From NCBI GenBank assembly GCA_026399755.1, contig JAPLQI010000099.1, positions 1 through 41,132 on the forward strand: DNA of 41,132 bases, read 5' to 3'. Below the pieces are notes generated by a model, which was given only the letters and a program-made list of their open reading frames with translations, made no database searches and was not told the origin of the DNA. A program made the position numbers and the translations under genes. Source of the stretch: Pseudomonadota bacterium. Its GTDB lineage: Bacteria; Pseudomonadota; Gammaproteobacteria; Burkholderiales; Chitinibacteraceae. Below, one piece after another: positions 8,771 to 16,761 of this stretch. Numbering within the stretch: the stretch's first letter is position 1; the number at the start of each line of letters is the position of its first letter.

Positions 8771-9130
8771 TTAGGCGGCTAGTTTCGCCTTAGCGATTTC
8801 AACAAACTGGGCAAAAGCCGGTTTGTCAAAAATAGCCATATCAGCGAGAACCTTACGGTCAACTTCAATACCAGCTTTCTTCAGACCGTTCATGAAACGG
8901 CTGTAGGCCAGACCGCACTCACGGGAAGCTGCGTTAATACGCGCAATCCATAGGCGACGGAACTGACGCTTTTTCTGACGACGGTCACGGTAAGCGTATT
9001 GACCTGCCTTCATGACAGCCTGTTTGGCTACACGATAGACATTTTTACGACGACCACGATAGCCTTTGGCCAGAGCGATGATTTTCTTATGACGGGCACG
9101 AGCTGTAACACCACGTTTAACGCGAGGCAT
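8771..9130 (-). CDS. rplT: 50S ribosomal protein L20
   Basis: 119-aa 23S rRNA-binding assembly protein of the large subunit. The family start [16 protein letters not shown] and the [10 protein letters not shown] segment are present, and length is normal. It follows rpmI by 16 bases in the infC-rpmI-rplT operon. In other bacteria L20 represses its own operon by binding the leader upstream of rpmI; the structured infC-rpmI spacer here would be the place for that. Confidence 0.98.
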   Translation of the reverse strand: MPRVKRGVTARARHKKIIALAKGYRGRRKNVYRVAKQAVMKAGQYAYRDRRQKKRQFRRLWIARINAASRECGLAYSRFMNGLKKAGIEVDRKVLADMAIFDKPAFAQFVEIAKAKLAA

Positions 9131-9146
9131 GAGTCTTTTCCTTTAG

Positions 9147-9344
9147 TTATGCGTAGGGCAACATTGCACGGACAGAAGGCATGTTCGACGGATCGACCAT
9201 GCTTGTACCGCGCAGCTGGCGCTTAGTCTTAGTGGTTTTCTTGGTCAAGATGTGACGCTTGAAAGCGTGACTACGCTTAACGCCACCACCACCGAGAACC
9301 TTGAAGCGCTTTTTAGCGCCGCTCTTGGTCTTCATCTTAGGCAT
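9147..9344 (-). CDS. rpmI: 50S ribosomal protein L35
   Basis: 65-aa very basic large-subunit protein, [15 protein letters not shown] at the start and a histidine/lysine-rich middle ([19 protein letters not shown]). Normal length. A strong ribosome-binding site (AGGAGTTCATC before ATG) explains its start. It is preceded by a 169-base structured spacer after infC and followed closely by rplT. Confidence 0.98.
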   Translation of the reverse strand: MPKMKTKSGAKKRFKVLGGGGVKRSHAFKRHILTKKTTKTKRQLRGTSMVDPSNMPSVRAMLPYA

Positions 9345-9513
9345 GATGAACTCCTACTACTGAGTTAGATAGGGCGACAGGCGCCATAGCGGTTGCCCGC
9401 TCTGCACTTAATACCTGCCACCACGCTTTTATTACGGCTGCTAGCTGATTTTAAACAAACAACCAGCCTTACCAGGCGCAGCCGCTAGCCCGGTCGTTTT
9501 TTACAAAGGGAAA
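9345..9513 (-). promoter_or_regulatory. Structured infC-rpmI spacer, candidate L20 autoregulatory leader
   Basis: 169 bases with no gene between two co-transcribed genes that normally sit closer together. Two related blocks (9435-9446 and 9478-9489) each contain GCTAGC. CGGCTGC at 9435-9441 pairs exactly with GCAGCCG at 9478-9484, giving a 7-bp stem around a 36-base loop. Known L20 operators in Escherichia coli and Bacillus lie in this same position. Whether this RNA binds L20 is an inference; I see the stem but have not matched it to a known motif. Confidence 0.45.
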
Positions 9514-10041
9514 TTAAGCGGCTTTCTTTTTAGGAGCCAGCATCATGACCATTTGACGCCCTTCCAGACGTGGATACTGCTCAACCACAACCAAATCGCC
9601 CAGATCAGCTTCAACACGTTTCAGCTGAGCCATACCGATTTCTTGGTGAGCCATTTCACGACCACGGAAGCGCAAAGTAATCTTTGCTTTATCGCCATCG
9701 GCGAGGAAGCGGGTCAAATTACGCAGTTTGATCTGGTAATCGTTCTCGTCCGTACCCGGGCGGAACTTGATTTCCTTGACCTGGACCTGCTTCTGGTTCT
9801 GCTTGGCGGCGTGTTTCTTTTTCGAGTCCTGATACTTAAATTTGCCGTAATCCATAATGCGGCAAACTGGCGGCTGTGCTGTCGGTGCGATTTCCACCAG
9901 ATCAACATTGGCCTCTTCGGCCAGAGCCAAAGCCTCGGAAAGGCTGACGATACCAAGCTGCTCGCCATCCACACCCTGCAAACGTAACTCACGGGCGGTG
10001 ATTTCACCGTTAATCCGTGGTTCTTTATCCTGAGAAGCTAT
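9514..10041 (-). CDS. infC: Translation initiation factor IF-3, probable AUA start
   Basis: 175-aa initiation factor that keeps subunits apart and rejects wrong start codons. The N-domain reads [18 protein letters not shown], the C-domain [18 protein letters not shown] and [12 protein letters not shown], ending LAPKKK. The start chosen is ATA at 10041 because GGAG (10049-10052) lies exactly seven bases before it, and because IF-3 of related bacteria begins close to this residue. The in-frame ATG at 10059 has no ribosome-binding site and would place that GGAG inside the gene. Rare start codons let IF-3 repress its own translation (AUU in E. coli). It follows thrS by about 50 bases. Confidence 0.95.
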   Translation of the reverse strand: MASQDKEPRINGEITARELRLQGVDGEQLGIVSLSEALALAEEANVDLVEIAPTAQPPVCRIMDYGKFKYQDSKKKHAAKQNQKQVQVKEIKFRPGTDENDYQIKLRNLTRFLADGDKAKITLRFRGREMAHQEIGMAQLKRVEADLGDLVVVEQYPRLEGRQMVMMLAPKKKAA

Positions 10042-10089
10042 TGTGATTCTCCAAGTCATTCAAAATCAAAACCGCGCTACCGCCTACGA

Positions 10090-11994
10090 TTAAACCTTTG
10101 GCATTTCTGATTGCAGACGCTCTACAAGCGCCTCAATCGTCAATTGACCTAGGTCTTCACCAGTACGGCTTCGCACGGCCACTAGGCCTGCCTCTTTCTC
10201 CTTATCACCAACAATTAGCTGATAAGGAAGACGTTGCAGGCTATGTTCACGAATTTTATAGGTAATCTTCTCATTTCTCAAGTCTGCTTGAACTCTAAAA
10301 CCAAGAGACTTGAGTTTTTCGCACACTTCTACGGCATATTCACGCTGCGCATCTGAAATATTCAGAACCACAAGCTGAGTTGGCGCAAGCCAAACAGGGA
10401 ATGCACCAGCATGATTTTCAATCAGAATACCAATAAAGCGCTCCATCGATCCCAATACCGCACGATGCAGCATCAAAGGACGATGTTTAGCATTATCAAT
10501 CCCGACATACTCAGCGCCTAAACGCTCTGGTAAATTCGGGTCGATCTGTAAAGTACCACATTGCCACACACGACCCAGACAATCTTTTAAAGAAAATTCA
10601 ATTTTCGGACCATAAAACGCGCCTTCACCTGGCTGATACTCAAAAGCCAAGCCCTTGGAATCCAGTGCAGCGGCCAGCGCAGCCTCGGCATGATCCCAGC
10701 TTTCTTCTGTCCCAACACGTTTTTCCGGACGAGTGGATAGCTTAACCAAAATTTCATTAAAGCCAAAATCTGCATACACTTCTTGCAGCAGATCGATAAA
10801 CGAAGCCGCTTCAGCTTGAACTTGTTCTTCCGTACAGAAGATATGTGCATCATCTTGCACAAAGCCACGTACCCGCATAATGCCGTGCAAAGACCCTGAA
10901 GGCTCGTTGCGGTGACAAGAGCCAAATTCTGAGAAACGTAGTGGCAAATCGCGGTAGGAGCGCAGGCCTTGATTAAAGACTTGAATATGCCCTGGGCAAT
11001 TCATTGGCTTCACGGCGTAATCGCGTTTTTCCGATTCTGTCGTAAACATCGCGTCATGGTAGTTTTCCCAGTGGCCCGATTTCTCCCACAAAGAACGATC
11101 CATCACCATCGGCGTACGAATTTCTTGATAGCCATGCTGATCAAGCTTCTTGCGCATGTATTGCTCAATTGTCTGCCAAAGCGCCCAACCCTTAGGGTGC
11201 CAGAACACCATACCTGGCGCTTCTTCTTGCATATGAAATAAATCAAGCTGCTTACCAATTTTGCGGTGATCGCGCTTTTCTGACTCTTCCAACATATGCA
11301 AGTACTGCTCAAGCTCGTCTTTCTTCGCCCAAGCTGTACCATAAATACGGGTCAGCATTTCATTCTTACTATCGCCGCGCCAGTAAGCACCGGCAACCTT
11401 CATTAGCTTAAATACTTTCAACTTGCCGGTAGATGGCACGTGAGGGCCACGGCAGAGGTCAGTAAAATCACCTTCACGGTACAAACTTAAAACCTGATCG
11501 GCAGGAATCGACTCGATGATCTCGGCCTTATAAGCCTCGCCTATCGATTTAAAATAGGCAACTGCTTCATCACGCGACTGCTCATAACGCTCAACAGGAA
11601 TATCTTTCTTCGCCAACTCGACCATTTTCTTTTCGATGGCCACCAAGTCCTCTGGCGTAAACGGGCGCTTATAAGCGAAATCGTAGTAGAAACCGTTTTC
11701 GATCACAGGACCAATCGTCGCTTGTGCATCAGGAAACAGAGTTTTGACCGCGTAAGCCAGTAAGTGAGCTGCCGAGTGACGGATAATCTCTAAACCATCC
11801 GCATCTTTCTCGGTAATAATCGCCAACTTAATATCGCGATCAATAAGATAACTGGTATCTACCAACTTACCATCAACCTTACCCGCCAAAGCGGCACGAG
11901 CAAGGCCCGCGCCGATACTGGCAGCTACATCGCCCACGGTAAGCGGAGCATCGAATTGTCGTTCAGAGCCGTCTGGCAGGGTCACGATAGGCAT
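10090..11994 (-). CDS. thrS: Threonyl-tRNA synthetase
   Basis: 634-aa cytoplasmic enzyme that charges tRNA-Thr. Domain order is TGS (1-60), editing domain with H73, H77, C181 and H185, class II catalytic core with zinc ligands C333 and H384 (MNCPGHI, DDAHIF), and C-terminal anticodon-binding domain (from about 535). All expected active-site residues are present. AGGA lies about six bases before the ATG. It is the first protein gene of the translation operon and is preceded by a leader-peptide attenuator (12081-12188), so its level probably responds to charged tRNA-Thr. Confidence 0.98.
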   Translation of the reverse strand: MPIVTLPDGSERQFDAPLTVGDVAASIGAGLARAALAGKVDGKLVDTSYLIDRDIKLAIITEKDADGLEIIRHSAAHLLAYAVKTLFPDAQATIGPVIENGFYYDFAYKRPFTPEDLVAIEKKMVELAKKDIPVERYEQSRDEAVAYFKSIGEAYKAEIIESIPADQVLSLYREGDFTDLCRGPHVPSTGKLKVFKLMKVAGAYWRGDSKNEMLTRIYGTAWAKKDELEQYLHMLEESEKRDHRKIGKQLDLFHMQEEAPGMVFWHPKGWALWQTIEQYMRKKLDQHGYQEIRTPMVMDRSLWEKSGHWENYHDAMFTTESEKRDYAVKPMNCPGHIQVFNQGLRSYRDLPLRFSEFGSCHRNEPSGSLHGIMRVRGFVQDDAHIFCTEEQVQAEAASFIDLLQEVYADFGFNEILVKLSTRPEKRVGTEESWDHAEAALAAALDSKGLAFEYQPGEGAFYGPKIEFSLKDCLGRVWQCGTLQIDPNLPERLGAEYVGIDNAKHRPLMLHRAVLGSMERFIGILIENHAGAFPVWLAPTQLVVLNISDAQREYAVEVCEKLKSLGFRVQADLRNEKITYKIREHSLQRLPYQLIVGDKEKEAGLVAVRSRTGEDLGQLTIEALVERLQSEMPKV

Positions 11995-12080
11995 ATTTTA
12001 TCCTGTGCTGCGCGTTGTAGATAAGATTGAAAAAATTACAAGTCGAAAGCCAACAGTAACAGATGCTGTAAAAAATGAAC

Positions 12081-12112
12081 AAAAAAAAAGTGCGGCTTGC
12101 GCCACACTTTTT
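12081..12112 (-). terminator. Attenuator terminator in the thrS leader
   Basis: Minus strand: AAAAAGTGTGGC (12112-12101) pairs with GCCGCACTTTTT (12096-12085). This gives 12 base pairs, one of them G-U, closed by a GCAA tetraloop (GNRA type), followed by an uninterrupted run of T to 12081. A strong intrinsic terminator lies here, upstream of thrS and 33 bases after a nine-codon leader ORF, so it should act as an attenuator. Confidence 0.85.
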
Positions 12113-12145
12113 ATAAATCAAGCCCCACGCACACATCACCCAGAA

Positions 12146-12175
12146 TTATTCTGTTGCGGTGCTAGTTCGATTCAT
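12146..12175 (-). CDS. Putative thrS leader peptide MNRTSTATE
   Basis: A nine-codon ORF with three threonine codons, all different (ACT, ACC, ACA), spelling MNRTSTATE. GGAG at 12185-12188 precedes the ATG by nine bases. The terminator begins 33 bases after the stop. A threonine-rich leader immediately before a terminator and the threonyl-tRNA synthetase gene is the classic architecture of ribosome-mediated attenuation. The identification rests on sequence layout only. Confidence 0.7.
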   Translation of the reverse strand: MNRTSTATE

Positions 12176-12199
12176 GGGGCTTAACTCCGTTAGATACAA

Positions 12200-12224
12200 G
12201 TATGATTTTATTTTCAAATCATAC
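12200..12224 (-). promoter_or_regulatory. Perfect inverted repeat between tRNA-Val and the thrS leader
   Basis: GTATGATTT (12200-12208 read on either strand) and its exact complement AAATCATAC (12216-12224) flank a 7-base spacer. No T run follows, so it is not a terminator. It may be an RNA hairpin that helps mature the tRNA-Val 3' end, or an operator. TATGAT on the minus strand (12223-12218) resembles a -10 box but lacks a recognisable -35. Confidence 0.4.
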
Positions 12225-12237
12225 CTTATGAATTTTT

Positions 12238-12314
12238 TGGTAGGGTTGGTGAGATTCGAACTCACGACCTCTTGGATGTCGACCAAACGCTCTAACCAAC
12301 TGAGCTACAACCCT
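12238..12314 (-). tRNA. tRNA-Val (anticodon GAC)
   Basis: A 77-nt cloverleaf with encoded CCA (12238-12240). The acceptor stem is AGGGTTG/CAACCCT, the D stem GCTC/GAGC, the anticodon stem TTTGG/CCAAG and the T stem GTGAG/CTCAC with loop TTCGAAT. The anticodon loop reads TCGACAT, giving GAC (Val). Position 33 is therefore C, whereas U is almost universal in elongator tRNAs. It is the first gene of the transcript that continues into the thrS leader. Confidence 0.93.
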
Positions 12315-12358
12315 ATACTTACCATCTAATTCTTCGCTAGGAAGATCAGAGAGACCGC

Positions 12359-12387
12359 ATTCTAAATGACTTTCTTACTCTGCACAA
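12359..12387 (-). promoter_or_regulatory. Promoter of tRNA-Val (probably also of the thrS block)
   Basis: Minus strand: -35 TTGTGC (12382-12387) and -10 TAGAAT (12359-12364, 5 of 6) with a 17-base spacer. The GC-rich sequence GCGGTC right after the -10 is typical of stable-RNA promoters under stringent control. Start of transcription would be near 12352, giving a leader of about 38 bases before the tRNA. Confidence 0.7.
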
Positions 12388-12839
12388 GCGCCCAACAAAA
12401 AAACATTCATCTAGTTTGCCTCTAATACGCACAGAGGAAAAGCCGAAGCTTTTTTATAACAAGTGCTCATTACCGAAGTCTTTCGCTCGTATCTAAATGC
12501 TTTTTCTAGTTGTGTACAACGATCATGCAATAACTTCATTCTAAAGAACTTTTCCTCAATAGATAAAAAGTAACTCCTTACAAACAATCGCAAAAAAATG
12601 GCTTATCTACATTACTGCTACATAACTGATACAAATAAATGATTTATGTCTTTAACATATAGACGGCTTGGCATTTTTTGTTATTATTCACGCGCCTCCT
12701 TAATATTTATGCAAGGTAGGCCGTTTTAAACGTAGCGACTCATAACAATAATCGGGCAAAAACATCTAAGTCAGCTGTTTTATGCCTGAGCCTTGAGCAC
12801 ACCACGTTGTTCACTCAAACCCAAGACACAGGGAGTTAT
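12388..12839. other. 452-base AT-rich spacer between divergent blocks
   Basis: This spacer separates the minus-strand tRNA-Val promoter from the plus-strand PEP-CTERM gene. I see no convincing gene: the only frame of 60 codons (12411-12593, minus) lacks a ribosome-binding site and resembles nothing I know. It holds a short palindrome CGTTTTAAACG (12722-12732) and a longer leader hairpin (12754-12787). Promoters for the plus-strand operon must lie here, but none matches the -35/-10 consensus well. Confidence 0.6.
12754..12787 (+). promoter_or_regulatory. Hairpin in the 5' leader of the PEP-CTERM/protease operon
   Basis: GGGCAAAAACA pairs with TGTTTTATGCCT around an 11-base loop, with one mismatch and one bulge. 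It ends about 45 bases before the ribosome-binding site of the PEP-CTERM gene and has no following T run. It could affect mRNA stability or translation. No match to a known riboswitch was recognised. Confidence 0.35.
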
Positions 12840-13544
12840 ATGAAGCAATCACTCAAGATGGCACTGCTTAGCGCAGCCATTGGCTTAACCTTGCCTGCAG
12901 CACAGGCATCTGTCCTTAACTTTGACGCAATGGCCCACGATATTTATAACGGAGGGGACTTGCTTAAAGATTCATCGTTCGATTTCAACGTAGTGGGCGG
13001 TGGAATGGCAGGCGCTATTACTAACTCAGCATCTTGCGACATTATTGATTGCCCTAAAGGTAATAGTAGCAACTTCTATCTTGCTAGTAATGACTCAGGG
13101 TTTACCATCTCAAACAGCGACAACCTTGGCTTTCTGCTCAGCAGTTTTGAAAGCAGCTTGGTTGCTCCAGTGGCGCAAAATATTCCTTTTTCTGTAGCTA
13201 AATTAATCGTTTCTGGCCGTGATATCAACAATGTGAGCTTTGCTGATTATTTTGATCTGCCTGGTCAAAATGCTGCAGGCAATTGGACCTTCAGCCAATT
13301 CAACTTCACTAACCCTGCTCGTATCTATAAAGAAGTTTCATTTTTCTCTTGCTTGACCACCACAAGCGGTGATTGCGTTGACATTAGCGCCAACCAATCA
13401 CAATTTGCAATTGATAATATTAATGTCACAGCCGTTCCTGAGCCTGCTGAATGGCTATTAATGATGCTGGGTTTAGCCAGTATCACGATGGTGATGCGCC
13501 GTAAAAATAAAGCTCAAAATAATTCAGCAGGGATTGCATCATGA
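12840..13544 (+). CDS. PEP-CTERM sorting domain protein
   Basis: 234-aa exported protein. The start at 12840 is set by AGGGAG four bases upstream. Residues 1-23 form a Sec signal peptide ending PAAQA. The body is a beta-rich, Asn/Ser-rich secreted domain of unknown role with two Cys pairs (CDIIDC, CLTTTSGDC). The C-terminus has the motif VPEPAEW, a hydrophobic helix (LLMMLGLASITMVM) and the basic tail RRKNK: the exosortase recognition signal of Gram-negative bacteria. Such proteins are membrane-held, then cut and released or attached with exopolysaccharide. Its stop codon overlaps the start of the protease gene (ATGA), so the two are translationally coupled. Confidence 0.88.
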   Translation: MKQSLKMALLSAAIGLTLPAAQASVLNFDAMAHDIYNGGDLLKDSSFDFNVVGGGMAGAITNSASCDIIDCPKGNSSNFYLASNDSGFTISNSDNLGFLLSSFESSLVAPVAQNIPFSVAKLIVSGRDINNVSFADYFDLPGQNAAGNWTFSQFNFTNPARIYKEVSFFSCLTTTSGDCVDISANQSQFAIDNINVTAVPEPAEWLLMMLGLASITMVMRRKNKAQNNSAGIAS

Positions 13545-16500
13545 TGAAACGAAGCATTATTAATTTAGCCGTAGCCGCATTGCTGACGACTGGGTTTTCT
13601 AGCGTAGCCAGCGCTGACGAAGTGCGCTTACCCTACATTATTCAACTGGCAGATAAACCTGCAGCGTCTTATACAGGCGAAGTAAACGGGCTTAAAGCGA
13701 CCAAACCCATTACAGGCAAGTTACTAGATGTGGATGCCTATGATGTACAGGCGTATATCAATTATTTAGATAAAAAACAAAGCAATGTAATTGCCAGCAT
13801 TGGCAATGCGCCGATCGTGCATAACTATCAAGTGGTTTTCAATGGCTTCTCGGCGATGTTGACCGATGCAGAAGTGAGAAAGCTCAAAAATAGTGCCGAT
13901 GTGGTCGCTATTACGCTGGATGAGCCACGCACCCTACAAACCAATTACACCCCTAAATTTTTAGGGTTGGATAAAGCAGGCACTGGATTGTGGTCATTAT
14001 TGAATGGCGCAAGCAGTGCCGGTGAAAACGTGGTCATCGGTGTAATTGATTCTGGGGTATGGCCAGAAGATCCTTCTTTTGCCGATCGAGTAAACACCAA
14101 TGGTGAAGCCACGCACGATGCAACAGGCCGCCAAGTTTATGATGCACCGCCTGCATCATGGAAAGGCTCTTGCGAAAATGGCGAAGGCTTCTCTACTGCC
14201 AATTGTAATAACAAGCTGATTGGCGCAAAAAAATTCAGATCACAATACGATTCATTAATTGCCAGTGGTGCAAAAGTAGCGCACTGGAGCGACTATAATT
14301 CTCCACGTGATAACGGGGGCCATGGCTCGCATACCGCATCAACCGCCGGCGGTAATGGCAAAGTTTCAGGCGTCATTGGCGGCGCATCCATTGGATATAT
14401 TTCAGGCATTGCACCGCGGGCCCGCCTTGCTACTTATAAAATTTGCTGGACTTCAAACGACCCTGTCCTCGCTGCTGGTAAAAACAACTGCTATGGCGGC
14501 GATAGCATTAAAGCCATCGAAGCAGCAGTAAGTGATGGTGTAAACGTTATTAACTACTCAATTAGTGGTGGTGAGCAGCTTAACGATCCTGTTGATCTCG
14601 CATTTTTAGCGGCAACCAATGCTGGTGTGTTTGTTGCTGCTTCAGCGGGTAATAGTGGCCCAGCGAATATGGTTGCCCATATTAGCCCTTGGCTAACTAC
14701 AGTTGCGGCATCGACCCACGACCGAGTTCAAGAAAGCACTATCACCATCGGCAGCCGAGTATTAAAAGGCGGCTCGGTAAACCCAGCCCCACTCTCAGCT
14801 AATCTTATTGTGGCTAAGAATGCCGGTATTTCTAACTACGAAAGCCTTTCTGTAGCCAGCAAAGCTGCACTAGATCGTTGCTTTGGCGAAGCTGATAGCG
14901 TGCCAGCAGATGCGAAGCTTGATCCGATTAAAGTTGCGGGAAAAATTGTACTTTGCGATCGTGGTGCGACCAATTTGGTAAATAAAAGTGCGGCAGTGAA
15001 AGATGCAGGTGGCGCAGGCATGCTGCTAACTAACGTAGCTGGCGGTTCGGCAACAATTTCGGCATTTTCACATGTTATTCCAACAGTACACATCAGTGCC
15101 GCTGATGGCGTAACAGCCAAAGCCTATGCAACTACAGCAGGCAGTGCTGCACAAGCCCTGTTTAGCGCATCGGTGACCACCTCAGCGGGTAACGCGCCTG
15201 TCATGGCTGATTTTTCTTCTCGCGGGCCAAACCGTGCAGATGCCAATGTACTGAAGCCTGATCTCACTGCGCCAGGTGTAGATATTCTAGCCGCAACTGT
15301 TCCTACGGCCAGCACAGAGCAGCACGCGCAAGTTGTAGGCGGAACACCGGGTGAAGCGGCATGGGAATCCATGCAAGGCACTTCGATGTCTAGCCCTCAC
15401 GTGGCTGGCCTAGCCGCGCTATTGCATCAGTTGCACCCAAAATGGTCTCCTGCCGCAATTAAATCAGCCTTAATGACCAGCGCCTATTCCACACTCAACG
15501 ATGGTCAGCCGGGTTTACAAAACGGCCTACTCCCTTGGGCGCAAGGTGCGGGACACGTTAATCCTAATGCCGCAGCAGACCCCGGCTTGATCTACGATGT
15601 AACACCGCTGGAATACGACCGCTATCTATGCGGCCAAGGTCAGCTCACTCCAGCCAAGTGCAGTGTAATCGGCAGCATTCAACCTTATAACTTGAATGTT
15701 CCTTCCTTAACCACTGCCAATGTGCTCGGTAAATTCACCTTTAATCGTACCGTGACCAATGTTAGCGATCGCGCAGCCATCTACACCTCACAAGCGGCGA
15801 TTCCCGGCTTTACTGCAGCGGTTTCTCCAACAACGCTGAGCTTAAACCCAGGTGAAAGCAAATCGTTTACCGTGACACTGAGCCGTACTAATGCGCCTAA
15901 AAATGTATATCAATATGGCGCATTAATCTGGTCGGATGGCACACACAGCGTACGCTCACCGATTACGGCAAAAGCGAGCTTACTTGCTGCAGTTGCACAG
16001 CTCAGCAGTGAGGCTAAAACAGGCAGCAAGGTCATCACGATTGCAACAGGCAGCGATGGTGTATTGACGCTAAGTAAAGCTGGCTTGAAAGAAGCCACGC
16101 TGACTAACGCTTCAATTACCACAGATACGGCGGCGAAAGATGGTGTAGCTGAATGCAAGGCAGGGACAAGTACTGCAGGTGTAAAAGTTCATCAATTTAA
16201 TATCCCTGCCAACAATCTGGTGACCCGTTTTGGGCTTTACAATTCAGACACCACTCACGGTGCTGCTGATGACTTAGATTTACTCGTCATGAATGCCGCT
16301 GGTGTGGCAGTTGGAAGTAGCGGTACTGATGGCTCGAACGAAACGGTGCAGTTAACTAACTTAGCTGCTGGCAACTACAAAGCTTGCGTTGTGGGTTACG
16401 CCGTAAAAGGTGGAAATACCAACTACACACTGTCTAGCTGGATTCTCAATGCAGGTGATGTAGGTGGCTCATTTAAAGCCCTTGCCCCAAGCAAAATCTA

Positions 16501-16684
16501 CGTAGGTGGTACAGCTTCTGTCGGCTTTAGCTGGAAAGATCTGCAAGCGGGTAAACGCTACCTCGCTAATGCGACTTACCTTATCGATGGCGCTGCGCAA
16601 AGTAGTACCTCGCTTTTGGTTGAAACCAACGATCCATTGCCGACAGCGACCTCTGTTACACGTGCTGTAAATGCAGGGATTTAA
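13541..16684 (+). CDS. Secreted subtilisin-like (S8) serine protease with PA domain
   Basis: 1047-aa protease. A signal peptide covers residues 1-25 (SVASA cleavage) and an inhibitor-I9-type propeptide about 30-130. The S8 catalytic domain has D170 (GVIDSGVW), H261 (GHGSHTAS), oxyanion N371 (SAGNSGP) and S615 (GTSMSSPHVAG). A PA domain is inserted about 420-550 (AGKIVLCDRG). An Fn3-like domain covers about 735-800, and a C-terminal beta region (about 870-970, DDLDLLVMN, LAAGNYKACVVGY) resembles a pre-peptidase domain. The layout is that of cucumisin-type subtilases. All catalytic residues are intact. It is expressed from the same operon as the PEP-CTERM protein but has no PEP-CTERM tail, so it is probably released. 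Confidence 0.95.
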   Translation: MMKRSIINLAVAALLTTGFSSVASADEVRLPYIIQLADKPAASYTGEVNGLKATKPITGKLLDVDAYDVQAYINYLDKKQSNVIASIGNAPIVHNYQVVFNGFSAMLTDAEVRKLKNSADVVAITLDEPRTLQTNYTPKFLGLDKAGTGLWSLLNGASSAGENVVIGVIDSGVWPEDPSFADRVNTNGEATHDATGRQVYDAPPASWKGSCENGEGFSTANCNNKLIGAKKFRSQYDSLIASGAKVAHWSDYNSPRDNGGHGSHTASTAGGNGKVSGVIGGASIGYISGIAPRARLATYKICWTSNDPVLAAGKNNCYGGDSIKAIEAAVSDGVNVINYSISGGEQLNDPVDLAFLAATNAGVFVAASAGNSGPANMVAHISPWLTTVAASTHDRVQESTITIGSRVLKGGSVNPAPLSANLIVAKNAGISNYESLSVASKAALDRCFGEADSVPADAKLDPIKVAGKIVLCDRGATNLVNKSAAVKDAGGAGMLLTNVAGGSATISAFSHVIPTVHISAADGVTAKAYATTAGSAAQALFSASVTTSAGNAPVMADFSSRGPNRADANVLKPDLTAPGVDILAATVPTASTEQHAQVVGGTPGEAAWESMQGTSMSSPHVAGLAALLHQLHPKWSPAAIKSALMTSAYSTLNDGQPGLQNGLLPWAQGAGHVNPNAAADPGLIYDVTPLEYDRYLCGQGQLTPAKCSVIGSIQPYNLNVPSLTTANVLGKFTFNRTVTNVSDRAAIYTSQAAIPGFTAAVSPTTLSLNPGESKSFTVTLSRTNAPKNVYQYGALIWSDGTHSVRSPITAKASLLAAVAQLSSEAKTGSKVITIATGSDGVLTLSKAGLKEATLTNASITTDTAAKDGVAECKAGTSTAGVKVHQFNIPANNLVTRFGLYNSDTTHGAADDLDLLVMNAAGVAVGSSGTDGSNETVQLTNLAAGNYKACVVGYAVKGGNTNYTLSSWILNAGDVGGSFKALAPSKIYVGGTASVGFSWKDLQAGKRYLANATYLIDGAAQSSTSLLVETNDPLPTATSVTRAVNAGI

Positions 16685-16712
16685 GTCATAGTTTTAAGTT
16701 GTTTTAGTAAAC

Positions 16713-16740
16713 AAAACGGCGAACCAAGGTTCGCCGTTTT
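16713..16740. terminator. Bidirectional terminator between converging genes
   Basis: A perfect 13-bp stem AAAACGGCGAACC/GGTTCGCCGTTTT, flanked by T runs on the plus strand (and A-rich on the other side). It lies 29 bases after the protease stop and 22 bases before the end of the opposing minus-strand gene, so it can stop transcripts from both sides. Confidence 0.93.
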
Positions 16741-16761
16741 TTATGTTTATCAATCAGGCGA

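Larger units (their letters stand above)
12081..12188 (-). promoter_or_regulatory. Leader-peptide attenuator controlling thrS (and downstream genes)
   Basis: Three mutually exclusive stems are visible. AAGCCCCA (12182-12175, between ribosome-binding site and leader start) pairs perfectly with TGGGGCTT (12127-12120). The GGCTTG part of that second strand (12124-12119) also pairs with CAAGCC (12099-12094) in the loop and 3' arm of the terminator. The proposed switch: a ribosome stalled at the first Thr codon covers AAGCCCC and frees GGGGCTT to break the terminator. A ribosome that reaches the stop codon lets AAGCCCC trap GGGGCTT, so the terminator forms. Pairings are read from sequence; the mechanism is inferred from known leader-peptide attenuators. 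Confidence 0.65.

Noticed and set aside
12185-12217. Promoter TTGAAA - 17 - TCTAAC for thrS
   Set aside because: Its start point would fall after the ribosome-binding site of the leader peptide, and the -10 is poor. Read-through from the tRNA-Val promoter explains the layout better.
12411-12593. 60-codon minus-strand ORF in the spacer
   Set aside because: No ribosome-binding site, no recognisable features, AT-rich spacer composition; probably chance.
12665-12685. Sigma-54 type promoter (TTGGCA near TTGTT) upstream of the PEP-CTERM gene
   Set aside because: The spacing between the GG and the GC-like element is wrong and the GC of the -12 box is missing.
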